A DNA stretch of 64,000 nucleotides from a bacterium (GTDB taxonomy: Bacteria > Bacillota > Clostridia > Oscillospirales > Acutalibacteraceae), in contig JALFLK010000021.1 of assembly GCA_022774755.1 (NCBI GenBank), forward strand, positions 62,001 to 126,000. Reading direction: 5' to 3'. The notes below the pieces were generated by a model. It searched no databases. It was not told where the DNA came from and saw nothing but the letters and a program-made list of their open reading frames with translations. This document shows, one piece after another, positions 16,277 through 24,841 of the stretch (the first letter of the stretch is position 1; the number at the start of each line of letters is the position of its first letter). The translations under genes and the position numbers were made by a program.

Positions 16277-17617
16277 ATGCAGATACAACTCCCGAATAAT
16301 GTTAGTCTGATTTTAAGCAAACTCAATGAAAATGGCTTTGAAGCAAATATTGTCGGAGGATGTGTTCGGGATATTTTGCTTGGAAAAGAACCTCACGATT
16401 GGGACATTTGTACTGACGCCATGCCCGAACAAATTATTGAGTGCTTTAACAATTACAGCATCATTGATAACGGAATAAAGCACGGAACAGTTGGAGTAAT
16501 TATTGACAAAAATGTATATGAAATCACCACTTACAGAATAGACGGAGAATACAACGACTGTCGTCACCCAAACAGCGTAACTTTTACCGATAAACTCAGC
16601 TATGATTTATCACGCCGTGATTTTACCGTAAACGCAATGGCATTTAATCCGAAAGACGGTTTGACAGATTTGTTCGGTGGACAAGCCGACTTGAAATCCG
16701 GCGCCATACGGTGTGTGGGAGATCCGGACAAGCGTTTTAAAGAAGATGCCTTGCGTATTATCAGAGCCTTGCGTTTTGCCTCTGTTTATAGCTTTTCAAT
16801 AGAAATAAAAACCGCTGATGCGATTCTCCGTAACGCAGGGCTTTTAAAAAATATCTCTGAAGAGCGTATTACTTCTGAATTTAACCGCCTGTTGTGCGGA
16901 AATACAGCTCCCTATATTTTAAATCGTTTCAGGAGAGTAATTGCTGTTTTTATCCCCGAAATTGAGGTTATGTTTAATTTTGACCAGAACAATCCTCACC
17001 ACAACAAGACCCTATGGAAGCATACAACAAGTGCTATTTCTCATATAGACAATGATTTGATACTCAGGCTTACTATGTTTTTTCACGATATAGGCAAGCC
17101 TTTGGCGCAAAAATATGACGAAGTCAAGAAACTGTGCCACTATAAAGGTCACAATAAGTTCAGCGCCGCTATCACAGATAACATTATGAGGCGTATGAAG
17201 TACCCAAACGATGTAATTGATAAGGTTAAAACTCTTATTCTTTATCACGATATTCGCTTTTCCGACAACAAACGGCAAATCAAGCATGTTATGTCTGCAA
17301 TAGGAAAGGAAAATTTTCAGTTACTGCTTAAGGTGCAAAGGGCTGATTTGCTTGCTCAGTCAATGTATAAAAGGGAAGAGAAGCTGGAAAAGTTTAACCT
17401 TGCGTGCGAAACATTCAGCAGAGTAGTTGAGGAAGAGGAGTGTTTTAAGCTAAGCGATTTAGCATTAAACGGCCATGATTTAATCCGCCTCGGCATAACT
17501 AACGGTAAGGACATCGGCAATACCCTAAAGCTGCTGCTTTCTCTTGTTATTGATGAAAAATTGGATAATAAAAAGGAAGTTTTGACGGCAAAAGCCAAAG
17601 AAATAAATAATCTGTAA
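16277..17617 (+). CDS. cca: CCA-adding tRNA nucleotidyltransferase
   Basis: 446 residues from ATG 16277 (site CAGGTGA). It builds or repairs the 3' CCA end of tRNAs. The nucleotidyltransferase head shows I-V-G-G-C-V-R-D near 20-27, D-W-D-I-C-T-D at about 37-43 with the catalytic acidic residues, and the R-R-D-F-T-V-N-A-M-A motif. The RNA- and nucleotide-binding neck contains A-L-R-I-I-R-A-L-R-F. An HD domain follows (F-F-H-D-I-G-K-P), as in class II enzymes of the COG0617 type with C-terminal HD. Single-gene unit between its own promoter and a bidirectional terminator. The tRNA-Ser in this window already encodes CCA, so a repair role is at least part of its job. Confidence 0.93.
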   Translation: MQIQLPNNVSLILSKLNENGFEANIVGGCVRDILLGKEPHDWDICTDAMPEQIIECFNNYSIIDNGIKHGTVGVIIDKNVYEITTYRIDGEYNDCRHPNSVTFTDKLSYDLSRRDFTVNAMAFNPKDGLTDLFGGQADLKSGAIRCVGDPDKRFKEDALRIIRALRFASVYSFSIEIKTADAILRNAGLLKNISEERITSEFNRLLCGNTAPYILNRFRRVIAVFIPEIEVMFNFDQNNPHHNKTLWKHTTSAISHIDNDLILRLTMFFHDIGKPLAQKYDEVKKLCHYKGHNKFSAAITDNIMRRMKYPNDVIDKVKTLILYHDIRFSDNKRQIKHVMSAIGKENFQLLLKVQRADLLAQSMYKREEKLEKFNLACETFSRVVEEEECFKLSDLALNGHDLIRLGITNGKDIGNTLKLLLSLVIDEKLDNKKEVLTAKAKEINNL

Positions 17618-17635
17618 ACTACACATTATATAAGT

Positions 17636-17666
17636 AAAGCGGTTGAGGAAAACTCAACCGCTTTTA
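17636..17666. terminator. bidirectional terminator between cca and malic enzyme
   Basis: A 12-bp perfect stem (17636-17647 with 17653-17664), a 5-base loop, and A/T runs on both sides, placed between two convergent genes. Confidence 0.9.
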
Positions 17667-17686
17667 TGGAATAAAAAGCTTAAATT

Positions 17687-18859
17687 CTAAATTCTTGCTG
17701 CGCCTGTTTTTCTTGCTGCCTCAATAACTGCTTTGGCAACTGACTGTCCGATTCTTTTATCAAGTGCGGTAGGAAGAATATAATTCTCCGACAGCTTGTC
17801 GTCGGTTACTAACGAGGCAATAGCCTTTGAGGCGGCAACCTTCATTTCTTCATTTATTTCCTTAGCTCTGCAATCTAATGCACCTCTGAAAATTCCCGGG
17901 AATGCAAGAACATTGTTGATTTGATTGGGAAAATCGCTCCTGCCTGTGCCGACTACTGCGGCACCTGCTTTTTTTGCAGCATCAGGCATAATTTCGGGCG
18001 TGGGGTTTGCCATTGCAAAAATAATCGGCTTGTCTGCCATAGACTTAACCATCTCTTCGCTTACCAAATTAGGCGCAGATACACCGATAAACACATCAGC
18101 ACCATTTAAGGCGTCAGCTAAAGTTCCTATTTGCCTTTCTCGGTTTGTGATTGTTGACATATACTTTTTAACACCTGTAAGGTTTTCATCGTCCTCGCAG
18201 AGGATTCCCTCAATATCGCATAAGGTTATGTTTTTTGCACCCATATTAAAGAGATGATTTGTAATTGCAACGCCTGCGGAGCCTGCTCCGTTTATCACTA
18301 TTTTTACATTTTCTATTGTTTTATTTACAATTTTAAGGGCGTTTAAAAGACCTGCGGCAACAATTACTGCTGTTCCGTGCTGATCATCGTGAAAAACGGG
18401 AATATCGCAGATTTCTTTAAGCTTTTTTTCAATTTCAAAGCATCTCGGTGCGGCAATATCTTCAAGATTTATTCCGCCGAAGCTTCCGCTTATCAGATAA
18501 ATAGTCCGTACAATTTCGTCAACATCCTTGCTCCTTACGCATATGGGAAATGCGTCAACATCGCCGAACTCCTTAAACAAAGCGCATTTTCCCTCCATAA
18601 CAGGCATACCTGACTCGGGACCGATGTCACCCAATCCCAAAACTGCCGTGCCGTCGGTAACAACTGCAACTAGGTTATTTCTTCTTGTAAGCTCAAAAGA
18701 CTTTTCGTAATTTTTGTTTATCTCAAGACAAGGCTCTGCAACGCCGGGAGTATATGCAAGGGATAAATCCTCGGAATTGTTAATCGGCACTCTTGATACA
18801 ACCTCAATTTTTCCGTTCCACTCATAATGTTTTTTTAAAGATTCTTCTCTGTAATTCAT
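17687..18859 (-). CDS. NAD(P)-dependent malic enzyme
   Basis: 390 residues. The start is ATG 18859, preceded by AAGGAGCG; a longer frame to 18886 has no ribosome binding site. It converts malate to pyruvate, CO2 and reduced cofactor in the cytoplasm. Motifs: S-L-A-Y-T-P-G-V-A-E-P (catalytic Tyr), T-D-G-T-A-V-L-G-L-G-D-I-G, the M-E-G-K catalytic Lys, metal-binding D-D-Q-H-G-T-A, and the nucleotide-binding I-N-G-A-G-S-A-G. Length fits the short bacterial class with no phosphotransacetylase-like extension. Its own promoter lies upstream and it ends at the shared terminator, so it is monocistronic. Confidence 0.92.
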   Translation of the reverse strand: MNYREESLKKHYEWNGKIEVVSRVPINNSEDLSLAYTPGVAEPCLEINKNYEKSFELTRRNNLVAVVTDGTAVLGLGDIGPESGMPVMEGKCALFKEFGDVDAFPICVRSKDVDEIVRTIYLISGSFGGINLEDIAAPRCFEIEKKLKEICDIPVFHDDQHGTAVIVAAGLLNALKIVNKTIENVKIVINGAGSAGVAITNHLFNMGAKNITLCDIEGILCEDDENLTGVKKYMSTITNRERQIGTLADALNGADVFIGVSAPNLVSEEMVKSMADKPIIFAMANPTPEIMPDAAKKAGAAVVGTGRSDFPNQINNVLAFPGIFRGALDCRAKEINEEMKVAASKAIASLVTDDKLSENYILPTALDKRIGQSVAKAVIEAARKTGAARI

Positions 18860-18893
18860 AATGCGCTCCTTATTCTTTGTTTTCAACTTCTTT

Positions 18894-18922
18894 ATTATAA
18901 ACTCCGTGCTTGTAATTTACAA
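18894..18922 (-). promoter_or_regulatory. promoter of the malic enzyme gene
   Basis: Read on the minus strand: TTGTAA (18922-18917), 17-base spacer, consensus TATAAT (18899-18894), 35 bases ahead of the ATG. Confidence 0.7.
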
Positions 18923-18942
18923 GTAACTTAAAGAATTATCAT

Positions 18943-18971
18943 TTGACAATCTGCTTAATTTCTACTAAAAT
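18943..18971 (+). promoter_or_regulatory. promoter of rnpB
   Basis: Consensus TTGACA at 18943-18948, 17-base spacer, TAAAAT at 18966-18971. The predicted start, about 7 bases downstream, coincides with the P1 helix of the RNase P RNA. Confidence 0.8.
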
Positions 18972-18974
18972 ATA

Positions 18975-19325
18975 TTTGCGAGCAAATTGAACAGTTGCGG
19001 GCAAACGCCGAAAGGCGCTGTCCGAGGAAAGTCCGAGCTCCACAGAGCAATAATAACGGCTAACAGCCGCCGAGGGCGACCTTAGGGATAGTGCAACAGA
19101 AAAATACCGCCGAATTTTCGGTAAGGATGGAAAGGCGAGGTAAGAGCTCACCGGAGTTAAGGAGACTTAACTGCCGTGTAAACCCTATTTGGAGCAACAC
19201 CGTGGTAGGACATTATACGCTTGCTCGGCGTGTCCTTAGGAGGTGGCATCGAGCAGAATGGCAACATTCTGCCAAGATAGATAACTGTTCACGACAGAAC
19301 TCGGCTTATAGATTTGGTCGTATAT
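18975..19325 (+). ncRNA. rnpB: RNase P RNA, A type
   Basis: Catalytic RNA that removes 5' leaders from pre-tRNAs. The conserved blocks appear in order: GAGGAAAGTCCGAGCTCC near 19022-19039, the GGGATAGTGCAACAGAAA segment near 19085, GATGGAAAGGCGAGGTAAGAGCTCACC split across 19126-19152, the AAACCC block near 19180, and the closing ACAGAACTCGGCTTATAG near 19294-19311. A P1 helix can be drawn between 18976-18987 and 19312-19323 with one mismatch and one G-U pair. No CDS overlaps it on good evidence; short frames inside it are chance. It is flanked by its own promoter and terminator. Confidence 0.96.
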
Positions 19326-19327
19326 GT

Positions 19328-19360
19328 AAAATCACCCTGTTCAAATCAGGGTGATTTTTC
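19328..19360 (+). terminator. terminator of rnpB
   Basis: A 12-bp stem (19328-19339 with 19347-19358), a 7-base loop and a T-run, directly after the RNase P RNA. Confidence 0.9.
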
Positions 19361-19405
19361 TGTATAAGAATAAAGATTTGTTATTTCATATATATCTTAT
19401 TTGTT

Positions 19406-20998
19406 TTATTCGTTTGTTTTTTCAATTATTTTTTCGGCACATTTAATTCCGTCAACAGCGGCAGAAACTATCCCTCCTGCGTATCCTGCACCTTCTCCGC
19501 AGGGATAAAGTCCCGTGATTTTAACGGATTGCATACTATCATTTCGCAGAATCCGTATAGGGGAGGAACTGCGTGTTTCAACTCCTGTCAGCAATGCGTC
19601 ATTGTGTGCAAAGCCCTCCAGATGATGATTTAAAATCGGCAGAGCCTCTCGCATACTTGCACATACATAGTCGGGCAATATATCGTCCATTCTGCAAAAT
19701 TCCGTTCCCGGGCGATATGTGGGCAGTACCTCTCCGAATCGGGAGGATTTTTCATTGTTAAGAAAATCCTCTACACGCTGAACAGGCGCATTGTAATTTT
19801 CTCCGCCTTTAACATAAGCAGATTCCTCAAGCTTCCTTTGCAGATACATTCCTGCAAGCTTGTGTTCCGAATGAAAATCTTTAGGAGTAATCCCCACAAG
19901 GAGCGCAGAATTTGAGTTGACCTCATCTCTGTCAAAGTTGCTCATACCGTTAGTTACAAGGCGATTATTCTCGCTGGCGGCGGCAACAACACTTCCGCCG
20001 GGGCACATACAAAAAGTGTAAACGCCCCTGCCGCTTTTTAGATGAACATTCAGCTTATAAGAAGACGCTCCCAAAATTTTGTTGCCTGCCATAATGCCGT
20101 ATTGTGCTTTGTCAATGTTTTTTCGCAGGTGCTCAATTCTTGCCCCAACAGAAAATGCCTTTTGTTCAATGGGAATCCCCGTTTTGTATATGCTTTCAAA
20201 GGTATCTCTTGCACTGTGACCTATGGCAAGAATAACGCTGTCGCACTCAATTTCGAATGTTTTATTTCCGTTTTTAACCTCAACGGCTGTTACTTTATCG
20301 TCTTTGGTTTTTATGCCTGTCAGCTTAGAAGAAAACATCACCGTTGCGCCGAGGTTAACAATTTCATTTCGTATATTTTTAATTGTATCCCTCAGCTTGT
20401 CGGTTCCGATATGAGGCTTTGCGTTATACAGAATCTCATCGGGTGCTCCGTGATTTGCAAATTCTATCAAAACCTGTCTTGCCCTTATGTCTTTAGTCCC
20501 TGTGTTAAGCTTTCCGTCTGAAAAAGTACCTGCACCGCCTTCGCCAAATTGAACATTAGATTCGGTGTTTAGCTTTCTGCTTTTCCAGAAGTCCTCAACA
20601 TCTTTGATGCGCTCTTCAACAGCTTTTCCACGCTCAATCAGTATAGGCTTGAGTCCTGATCTTGCAAGAATTAAGGCGGCGAAAAGACCCGCAGGACCTG
20701 CGCCTACTACAACGGTTTTTCCGATGTTCTTGCCTGCTTTTGGAATTCGGTAAGAATATTCGCTGATATTGCTTATGTTTTTAGACTTTGCGGGCAGTTT
20801 AATATTTGCGTTTTTAAGTTTTACATCTGCCGTTATATTAAAATGAATATCATTCTTTTTTCGTGCGTCAACAGACCGACGAAACAACTTGATTTCTTCA
20901 ATACTGTGCTTGCTTGTTTTTAAAGTCTGAATTACTTTCTTCTCTAAATCTTCCCAGCTGTAATTTATGGGCATTTTAATGTTAGTTATTCTTATCAT
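19406..20998 (-). CDS. uncharacterised FAD-dependent dehydrogenase (COG2509 type)
   Basis: 530 residues. An N-terminal domain of about 90 residues precedes a dinucleotide-binding fold, V-V-V-G-A-G-P-A-G-L-F-A-A near 97-109, with the E-R-G strand end that binds FAD ribose. Further flavoprotein motifs are F-G-E-G-G-A-G-T-F-S-D-G-K-L, I-L-A-I-G-H-S-A-R-D, and a C-terminal Y-P-C-G-E-G-A-G-Y-A-G-G-I that closes the FAD site. The family is widespread in Clostridia but its substrate is not known. Its start overlaps the end of the next flavoprotein gene by 4 bases (20995-20998), so the two are translationally coupled. Confidence 0.85.
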   Translation of the reverse strand: MIRITNIKMPINYSWEDLEKKVIQTLKTSKHSIEEIKLFRRSVDARKKNDIHFNITADVKLKNANIKLPAKSKNISNISEYSYRIPKAGKNIGKTVVVGAGPAGLFAALILARSGLKPILIERGKAVEERIKDVEDFWKSRKLNTESNVQFGEGGAGTFSDGKLNTGTKDIRARQVLIEFANHGAPDEILYNAKPHIGTDKLRDTIKNIRNEIVNLGATVMFSSKLTGIKTKDDKVTAVEVKNGNKTFEIECDSVILAIGHSARDTFESIYKTGIPIEQKAFSVGARIEHLRKNIDKAQYGIMAGNKILGASSYKLNVHLKSGRGVYTFCMCPGGSVVAAASENNRLVTNGMSNFDRDEVNSNSALLVGITPKDFHSEHKLAGMYLQRKLEESAYVKGGENYNAPVQRVEDFLNNEKSSRFGEVLPTYRPGTEFCRMDDILPDYVCASMREALPILNHHLEGFAHNDALLTGVETRSSSPIRILRNDSMQSVKITGLYPCGEGAGYAGGIVSAAVDGIKCAEKIIEKTNE

Positions 20999-22221
20999 AT
21001 GTTTTCACCTGCAATAATACCGCTTGCAAAGGCAAAATGCAGATTATATCCTCCGCAGTCACCGTTGATGTCAAGGATTTCTCCGCAAAAATAAAGTCCC
21101 TTAACACGCTTTGATTCCAATGTATGGAGATTTACCTCGCTTTTTTCAATACCCCCTGCCATAACCTGTGCTTTTTTAAAGTCAAGACTCTTACTGCATC
21201 TAAACTCAGTTCTGCACAGAACATCCGCAACGGCACATATATCGCTGTCAGTTAAAGTTTTTGACTTACTATTCAGCTTTTCTTTGCCGAAAGCAGATTT
21301 CAGAAGAAAATTACCAAGCTTATCGTTTATTATTCCCGTAAGCAATAAAGATATGGGTTCATCCGAAAAAATCTTCTGCTGATTCTTTATTATTTTTTTA
21401 ACTTCCTCCGTGCTGTAATCAGGCATAAAATTAACCTTAATTACAGGGGAGTTGATTTTATTCATTACAGAGGAAAGATTAAATATGCAGATGCCAGAGA
21501 GCGTGTTATAGGTAAATTGCAGTTCGCCTGTTTCATCCTTAACAAAACGGTTTCCGTCATAAAGAGATACTTTAGCTCTTGTCCTGACGCCTTTAAGCGT
21601 TTTAATGTTAGTGTCTGTTACTTCCACAGGACATAAAGCAGGGGAGGGGGTGTTGATTTTTATGCCGATATTTTTAAGAAGGTCAATCCCTGCGCCTGTT
21701 CCTCCGCAGGAGGGGGACGCTTTTCCGCCGCAGCACAATGCGACCTTTTCGGAATTGAGAACGGCTGAGGTTGATTTAACGGAAAAAGTACCGTTTGACT
21801 TTTTTATGTTGAAAACAGTAGAATTGCAGATTATGTCAACACCAAGACGGCTACATTCCATTAAAAGCACATCTCTTACCGCTTTTGCTTGCTTGCAGTA
21901 AGGGTAAACAAGACCGTTTTCTTCCGCTTTGCATAACAGACCGATACTGAGAAAAAAGTCCAGCAGTTTATGGGGATTGACCTTTGAAATTACAGATTTA
22001 CAGGGAAAACTTCCGTAGTATTTTTCGCAGGACAAATCCATATTTGTCAGGTTGCATCTGCCGTTGCCGGTTGCAAGGAGTTTTCTTCCCGGCTTTTCTC
22101 CGGCCTCAAGGATACAAACCGATAAATCCTTGTTTTTCCTTTTTGCGGTTACAGCCATAGCAAGACCTGAGGCTCCTGCGCCGATGATAATTAGATTATA
22201 AAATTTGTTGGGATTATTCAT
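20995..22221 (-). CDS. HI0933/BaiN-type flavoprotein
   Basis: 408 residues, first gene of a two-gene minus-strand operon. The FAD fold is at the N-terminus (I-I-G-A-G-A-S-G-L-A-M-A), followed by A-T-G-N-G-R-C-N-L-T-N, the signature of the HI0933/YhiN family, L-K-G-V-R-T-R-A in the insert domain, and F-C-G-E-I-L-D-I-N-G-D-C-G-G-Y-N at the C-terminus. Relatives act on varied substrates, including bile acid intermediates in BaiN, so the reaction here cannot be assigned. The tight coupling to a second flavoprotein suggests a shared pathway or redox partner. Confidence 0.87.
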   Translation of the reverse strand: MNNPNKFYNLIIIGAGASGLAMAVTAKRKNKDLSVCILEAGEKPGRKLLATGNGRCNLTNMDLSCEKYYGSFPCKSVISKVNPHKLLDFFLSIGLLCKAEENGLVYPYCKQAKAVRDVLLMECSRLGVDIICNSTVFNIKKSNGTFSVKSTSAVLNSEKVALCCGGKASPSCGGTGAGIDLLKNIGIKINTPSPALCPVEVTDTNIKTLKGVRTRAKVSLYDGNRFVKDETGELQFTYNTLSGICIFNLSSVMNKINSPVIKVNFMPDYSTEEVKKIIKNQQKIFSDEPISLLLTGIINDKLGNFLLKSAFGKEKLNSKSKTLTDSDICAVADVLCRTEFRCSKSLDFKKAQVMAGGIEKSEVNLHTLESKRVKGLYFCGEILDINGDCGGYNLHFAFASGIIAGENI

Positions 22222-22241
22222 TAAACCGCCCCTAAAAATTA

Positions 22242-22263
22242 AGGCAGCATACGAATGCTGCCT
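22242..22263 (-). terminator. terminator of the small-export gene
   Basis: On the minus strand, AGGCAGCAT, a 4-base loop and its complement are followed by TAATTTTT. It lies just after the stop of the membrane protein gene at 22280-22756 and ahead of the flavoprotein operon. Confidence 0.75.
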
Positions 22264-22279
22264 ATGTTTATGATGTTAT

Positions 22280-22756
22280 TTACGGCGCAAAAATTACATT
22301 TATTCCGTTTGCCACCAAAATTGAACCGATACCCATAATTGTGCCGGCTATTACTACTCCGCACATACAGGCTATTACGCTTTTCTTAAAGCCCATATCC
22401 AAAATGCTTGCGGCGAGAGTTCCTGTCCACGCTCCGGTACCCGGCAGAGGGATTCCCACAAAAAGCATAAGCGCAACAAACAGGCCTCTGCCGGCTTTGG
22501 CCTCCAGCTTTTTACCGCCTTTTTCACCCTTTTCAAGGCAAAAGGTGAAAAACTTGCCGATATATTTCTTTTTACTGCCCCATATAAGAACCTTTCTTGC
22601 AAAAAGGTAGATAATCGGAACGGGAAGCATATTTCCTAAAATGCAGACAATGTACGCCCATACCAGGTTCAGGTCGTTAGCAACAGCTACGGGAATAGCT
22701 CCTCTGATTTCTACGATTGGAACCATTGAAATTAAAAATACAATAAAATACCACAT
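22280..22756 (-). CDS. small multidrug-export family membrane protein (COG2426)
   Basis: 158 residues with four or more membrane helices. The family signature is clear: M-V-P-I-V-E-I-R-G-A-I-P near 10-22, G-N-M-L-P-V-P near 40, and V-G-I-P-L-P-G-T-G-A-W-T-G near 98-110. The two P-rich G-A-x-P segments resemble the inverted repeats of DedA-like proteins. The Pfam name includes multidrug export, but the true substrate is not established. It has its own promoter and terminator. Confidence 0.88.
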   Translation of the reverse strand: MWYFIVFLISMVPIVEIRGAIPVAVANDLNLVWAYIVCILGNMLPVPIIYLFARKVLIWGSKKKYIGKFFTFCLEKGEKGGKKLEAKAGRGLFVALMLFVGIPLPGTGAWTGTLAASILDMGFKKSVIACMCGVVIAGTIMGIGSILVANGINVIFAP

Positions 22757-22784
22757 ATCAAGCTCCTGAAAATTGTTTTTACTA

Positions 22785-22813
22785 AGTATAACTTAAAGCA
22801 CATTATTTTTCAA
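22785..22813 (-). promoter_or_regulatory. promoter of the small-export gene
   Basis: Minus strand: TTGAAA (22813-22808), 17-base spacer, TATACT (22790-22785), 29 bases ahead of the ATG. Confidence 0.65.
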
Positions 22814-22863
22814 TATGTTTTGGCGATTTTACCGGAATTCATTATTTTATCCCAAAACTTCGT

Positions 22864-22892
22864 TTGACATTTAAAAATATAATCTGTATAAT
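22864..22892 (+). promoter_or_regulatory. promoter of the VanZ-family gene
   Basis: TTGACA at 22864-22869, 17-base spacer, TATAAT at 22887-22892, both consensus. The GTG start is only 17 bases further, so the leader is about 10 bases and includes just the ribosome binding site. Confidence 0.8.
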
Positions 22893-22908
22893 TATATGGG
22901 GTGATTAG

Positions 22909-23397
22909 GTGGAAAAAAGCAGAAAAGTGAGTGCTTTTTCAATAATTATGACTCTAATTACGGCTGTTTTTACGGGATTTATTTTTTTTCATTCCTGCTT
23001 AAACGCCGATGCGTCAGATGGTGAAAGCATTGCGCTTTTAAATATAATCAACAGATTTTTTAACTCAATGGGTATTCCTTTGGAATTTTCAAATTTTATT
23101 GTGCGAAAGCTTGCACATTTTTCGGAATTCGGTGTTCTTGCCGTTTTGCTGACTGTAACTTTTTATTCATACGGAAATTTCCCACTAAAGAAAACCCCGC
23201 AAATTCTGTTTGTGTGCCTGTTTTGTGCATGTATTGACGAAACAATACAGATATTCACACCGGGAAGAGCCTCTTTGGTAACCGATATATGGGTTGATTT
23301 CTGCGGTTCGGTTACGGCGTTAATCCTTACAAGTATAGTTATTGCTATCATAGAAAAACATAAAAGAAATAAATTATTAAAATCTGCGGCAGATTAA
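22909..23397 (+). CDS. VanZ family membrane protein
   Basis: 162 residues, GTG start after GGGGTGAT. Four membrane helices are predicted (about 9-27, 62-85, 95-112 and 127-150). The VanZ core is visible as R-K-L-A-H-F-S-E-F-G-V-L, C-I-D-E-T-I-Q-I-F-T-P-G-R and V-T-D-I-W-V-D-F-C-G-S. VanZ confers low-level teicoplanin resistance in the vanA cluster, but most chromosomal relatives have no known function; no van genes are nearby. It is transcribed with the MATE gene 41 bases downstream, and no terminator is seen between them. Confidence 0.85.
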   Translation: MEKSRKVSAFSIIMTLITAVFTGFIFFHSCLNADASDGESIALLNIINRFFNSMGIPLEFSNFIVRKLAHFSEFGVLAVLLTVTFYSYGNFPLKKTPQILFVCLFCACIDETIQIFTPGRASLVTDIWVDFCGSVTALILTSIVIAIIEKHKRNKLLKSAAD

Positions 23398-23438
23398 AAC
23401 TCTGCCCTTTTATTATGTGAATAAGGTTAGGTGATAAA

Positions 23439-24797
23439 ATGGAACAAACAAGTATTAAAGAAAATAAAATGGGTACTGCGCCTGTTTTCGGACTCATATT
23501 GTCTATGTCAATTCCTGCAATGTTTTCAATGACAATCCAGGCGCTGTATAATGTGGTTGACAGCGTATTTGTCGGACAGCTTGGAAACGAGGCGCTTACC
23601 GCTCTTTCACTTGCATATCCTTTGCAGATGCTTTTAATAGCAGTTGCCGTGGGAACGGGAGTAGGTATAAATTCCCTTGTTTCAAGAAGATTGGGAGAGA
23701 AAAATTATAAGGAAGCAAACGATGCGGCCACTCACGGATTGATTTTGGCTGTGTTCAGCTGGATTGTATTCCTGATTATCGGTGTGTTTTTCACAAAACC
23801 TTTTTTCAGCATTTTTACCGATAACGAGCTTGTTTACAATTACGGCGTACAGTACACAACCGTGGTGCTTACAGCCTCGTTATTTGCTTTTATTGAGATA
23901 AACATTGAAAAAACCCTGCAATCAACCGGAAATATGATTTTCCCTATGTTTTTTCAGCTTACAGGAGCAATTACAAATATAGTTTTAGACCCGATTCTTA
24001 TCTTCGGTATCGGTCCGTTCCCAAGAATGGAGGTTTTGGGAGCCGCTGTGGCAACCGTTACCGGACAGGCATTTTCGATGATTTTTTCAATTATTGTGCT
24101 TTTTGCAAAGGAGCACCATGTTACGGTAAGCTTTAAAGGTTTTAAACTGAATAAATTAACCGTCAAGAATATATATGCGGTAGGCTTGCCGTCTATTGTA
24201 ATGCAGTCAATCAGTTCTGTGCTGATTTTCGGAATGAATGCTATTTTAGTTGGATTTTCAGACATCGCTGTTTCTGTTTTGGGAGTTTATTACAAACTTC
24301 AAAGCTTTGTGTTTATGCCTGTTTTCGGACTAAATCAGGGCGTTATGCCGATTATCGGCTACAACTACGGCGCACGAAATAAAACAAGGCTTTATTCTGC
24401 TTTAAAGTACGGCTGTTTCATAGCAGTCGTAATAATGACGCTGGGAACATTGGCGTTCTGGATTTTCCCCGAACAGTTGCTTTCTATGTTCGGCAACTCC
24501 AGCGAGCTTATTGCTGTGGGAACCGGTGCTTTCAGAACAATCAGCCTTTGCTTTATTCCTGCGGCAATAGGAATAATGTTTACCACGCTGTTTCAGGCAA
24601 CAGGCAAGGGAATACGCAGTTTGTTTATGTCGTTCCTGCGCCAGCTTGTGCTGATTTTGCCTATTGCATATTTTCTTTCAAATTTCGGTCTAGATTATGT
24701 ATGGTGGGCTTTCCCAATTGCAGAGGGCGGCTCTCTGATTGCGGCTATTCTGTTCTTTTTAAACCTTGTAAAAGGCGATTTCAAAAAATTAAGGTAA
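23439..24797 (+). CDS. MATE family efflux transporter
   Basis: 452 residues with about 12 membrane helices in two bundles of six. MATE features include S-I-P-A-M-F-S-M-T-I-Q-A-L-Y-N-V-V-D-S-V-F-V-G split over the first helix pair, G-N-E-A-L-T-A-L-S and, in the second half, the mirrored P-S-I-V-M-Q-S-I and F-G-L-N-Q-G-V-M-P-I-I-G-Y-N-Y-G-A. These transporters expel cationic compounds using Na+ or H+ gradients. Substrate unknown. Start follows AGGTTAGGTGATAAA. Confidence 0.93.
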   Translation: MEQTSIKENKMGTAPVFGLILSMSIPAMFSMTIQALYNVVDSVFVGQLGNEALTALSLAYPLQMLLIAVAVGTGVGINSLVSRRLGEKNYKEANDAATHGLILAVFSWIVFLIIGVFFTKPFFSIFTDNELVYNYGVQYTTVVLTASLFAFIEINIEKTLQSTGNMIFPMFFQLTGAITNIVLDPILIFGIGPFPRMEVLGAAVATVTGQAFSMIFSIIVLFAKEHHVTVSFKGFKLNKLTVKNIYAVGLPSIVMQSISSVLIFGMNAILVGFSDIAVSVLGVYYKLQSFVFMPVFGLNQGVMPIIGYNYGARNKTRLYSALKYGCFIAVVIMTLGTLAFWIFPEQLLSMFGNSSELIAVGTGAFRTISLCFIPAAIGIMFTTLFQATGKGIRSLFMSFLRQLVLILPIAYFLSNFGLDYVWWAFPIAEGGSLIAAILFFLNLVKGDFKKLR

Positions 24798-24804
24798 CTT
24801 TGTC

Positions 24805-24832
24805 CCTCTATGCGCATATATTTGCATAGAGG
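24805..24832 (+). promoter_or_regulatory. hairpin covering the ribosome binding site of the next gene
   Basis: A perfect 9-bp inverted repeat (24805-24813 with 24824-24832). Its 3' arm contains GAGG of the GAGGTGA ribosome binding site for the ATG at 24842. No T-run follows, so it is more likely a translational control than a terminator. Confidence 0.5.
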
Positions 24833-24841
24833 TGACTGAAA

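Noticed and set aside
19091..19354. 87-codon open frame on the plus strand
   Set aside because: It lies inside the RNase P RNA and runs into its terminator; the RNA is conserved, so the frame is chance.
20042..20521. 159-codon plus-strand frame opposite the first flavoprotein gene
   Set aside because: It is antisense to well-conserved FAD-binding motifs and lacks a promoter or a good binding site.
22909..23397. Vancomycin/teicoplanin resistance locus based on the VanZ-like gene
   Set aside because: No vanH, vanA, vanX or sensor-regulator genes nearby; isolated VanZ-domain proteins are common in Clostridia.
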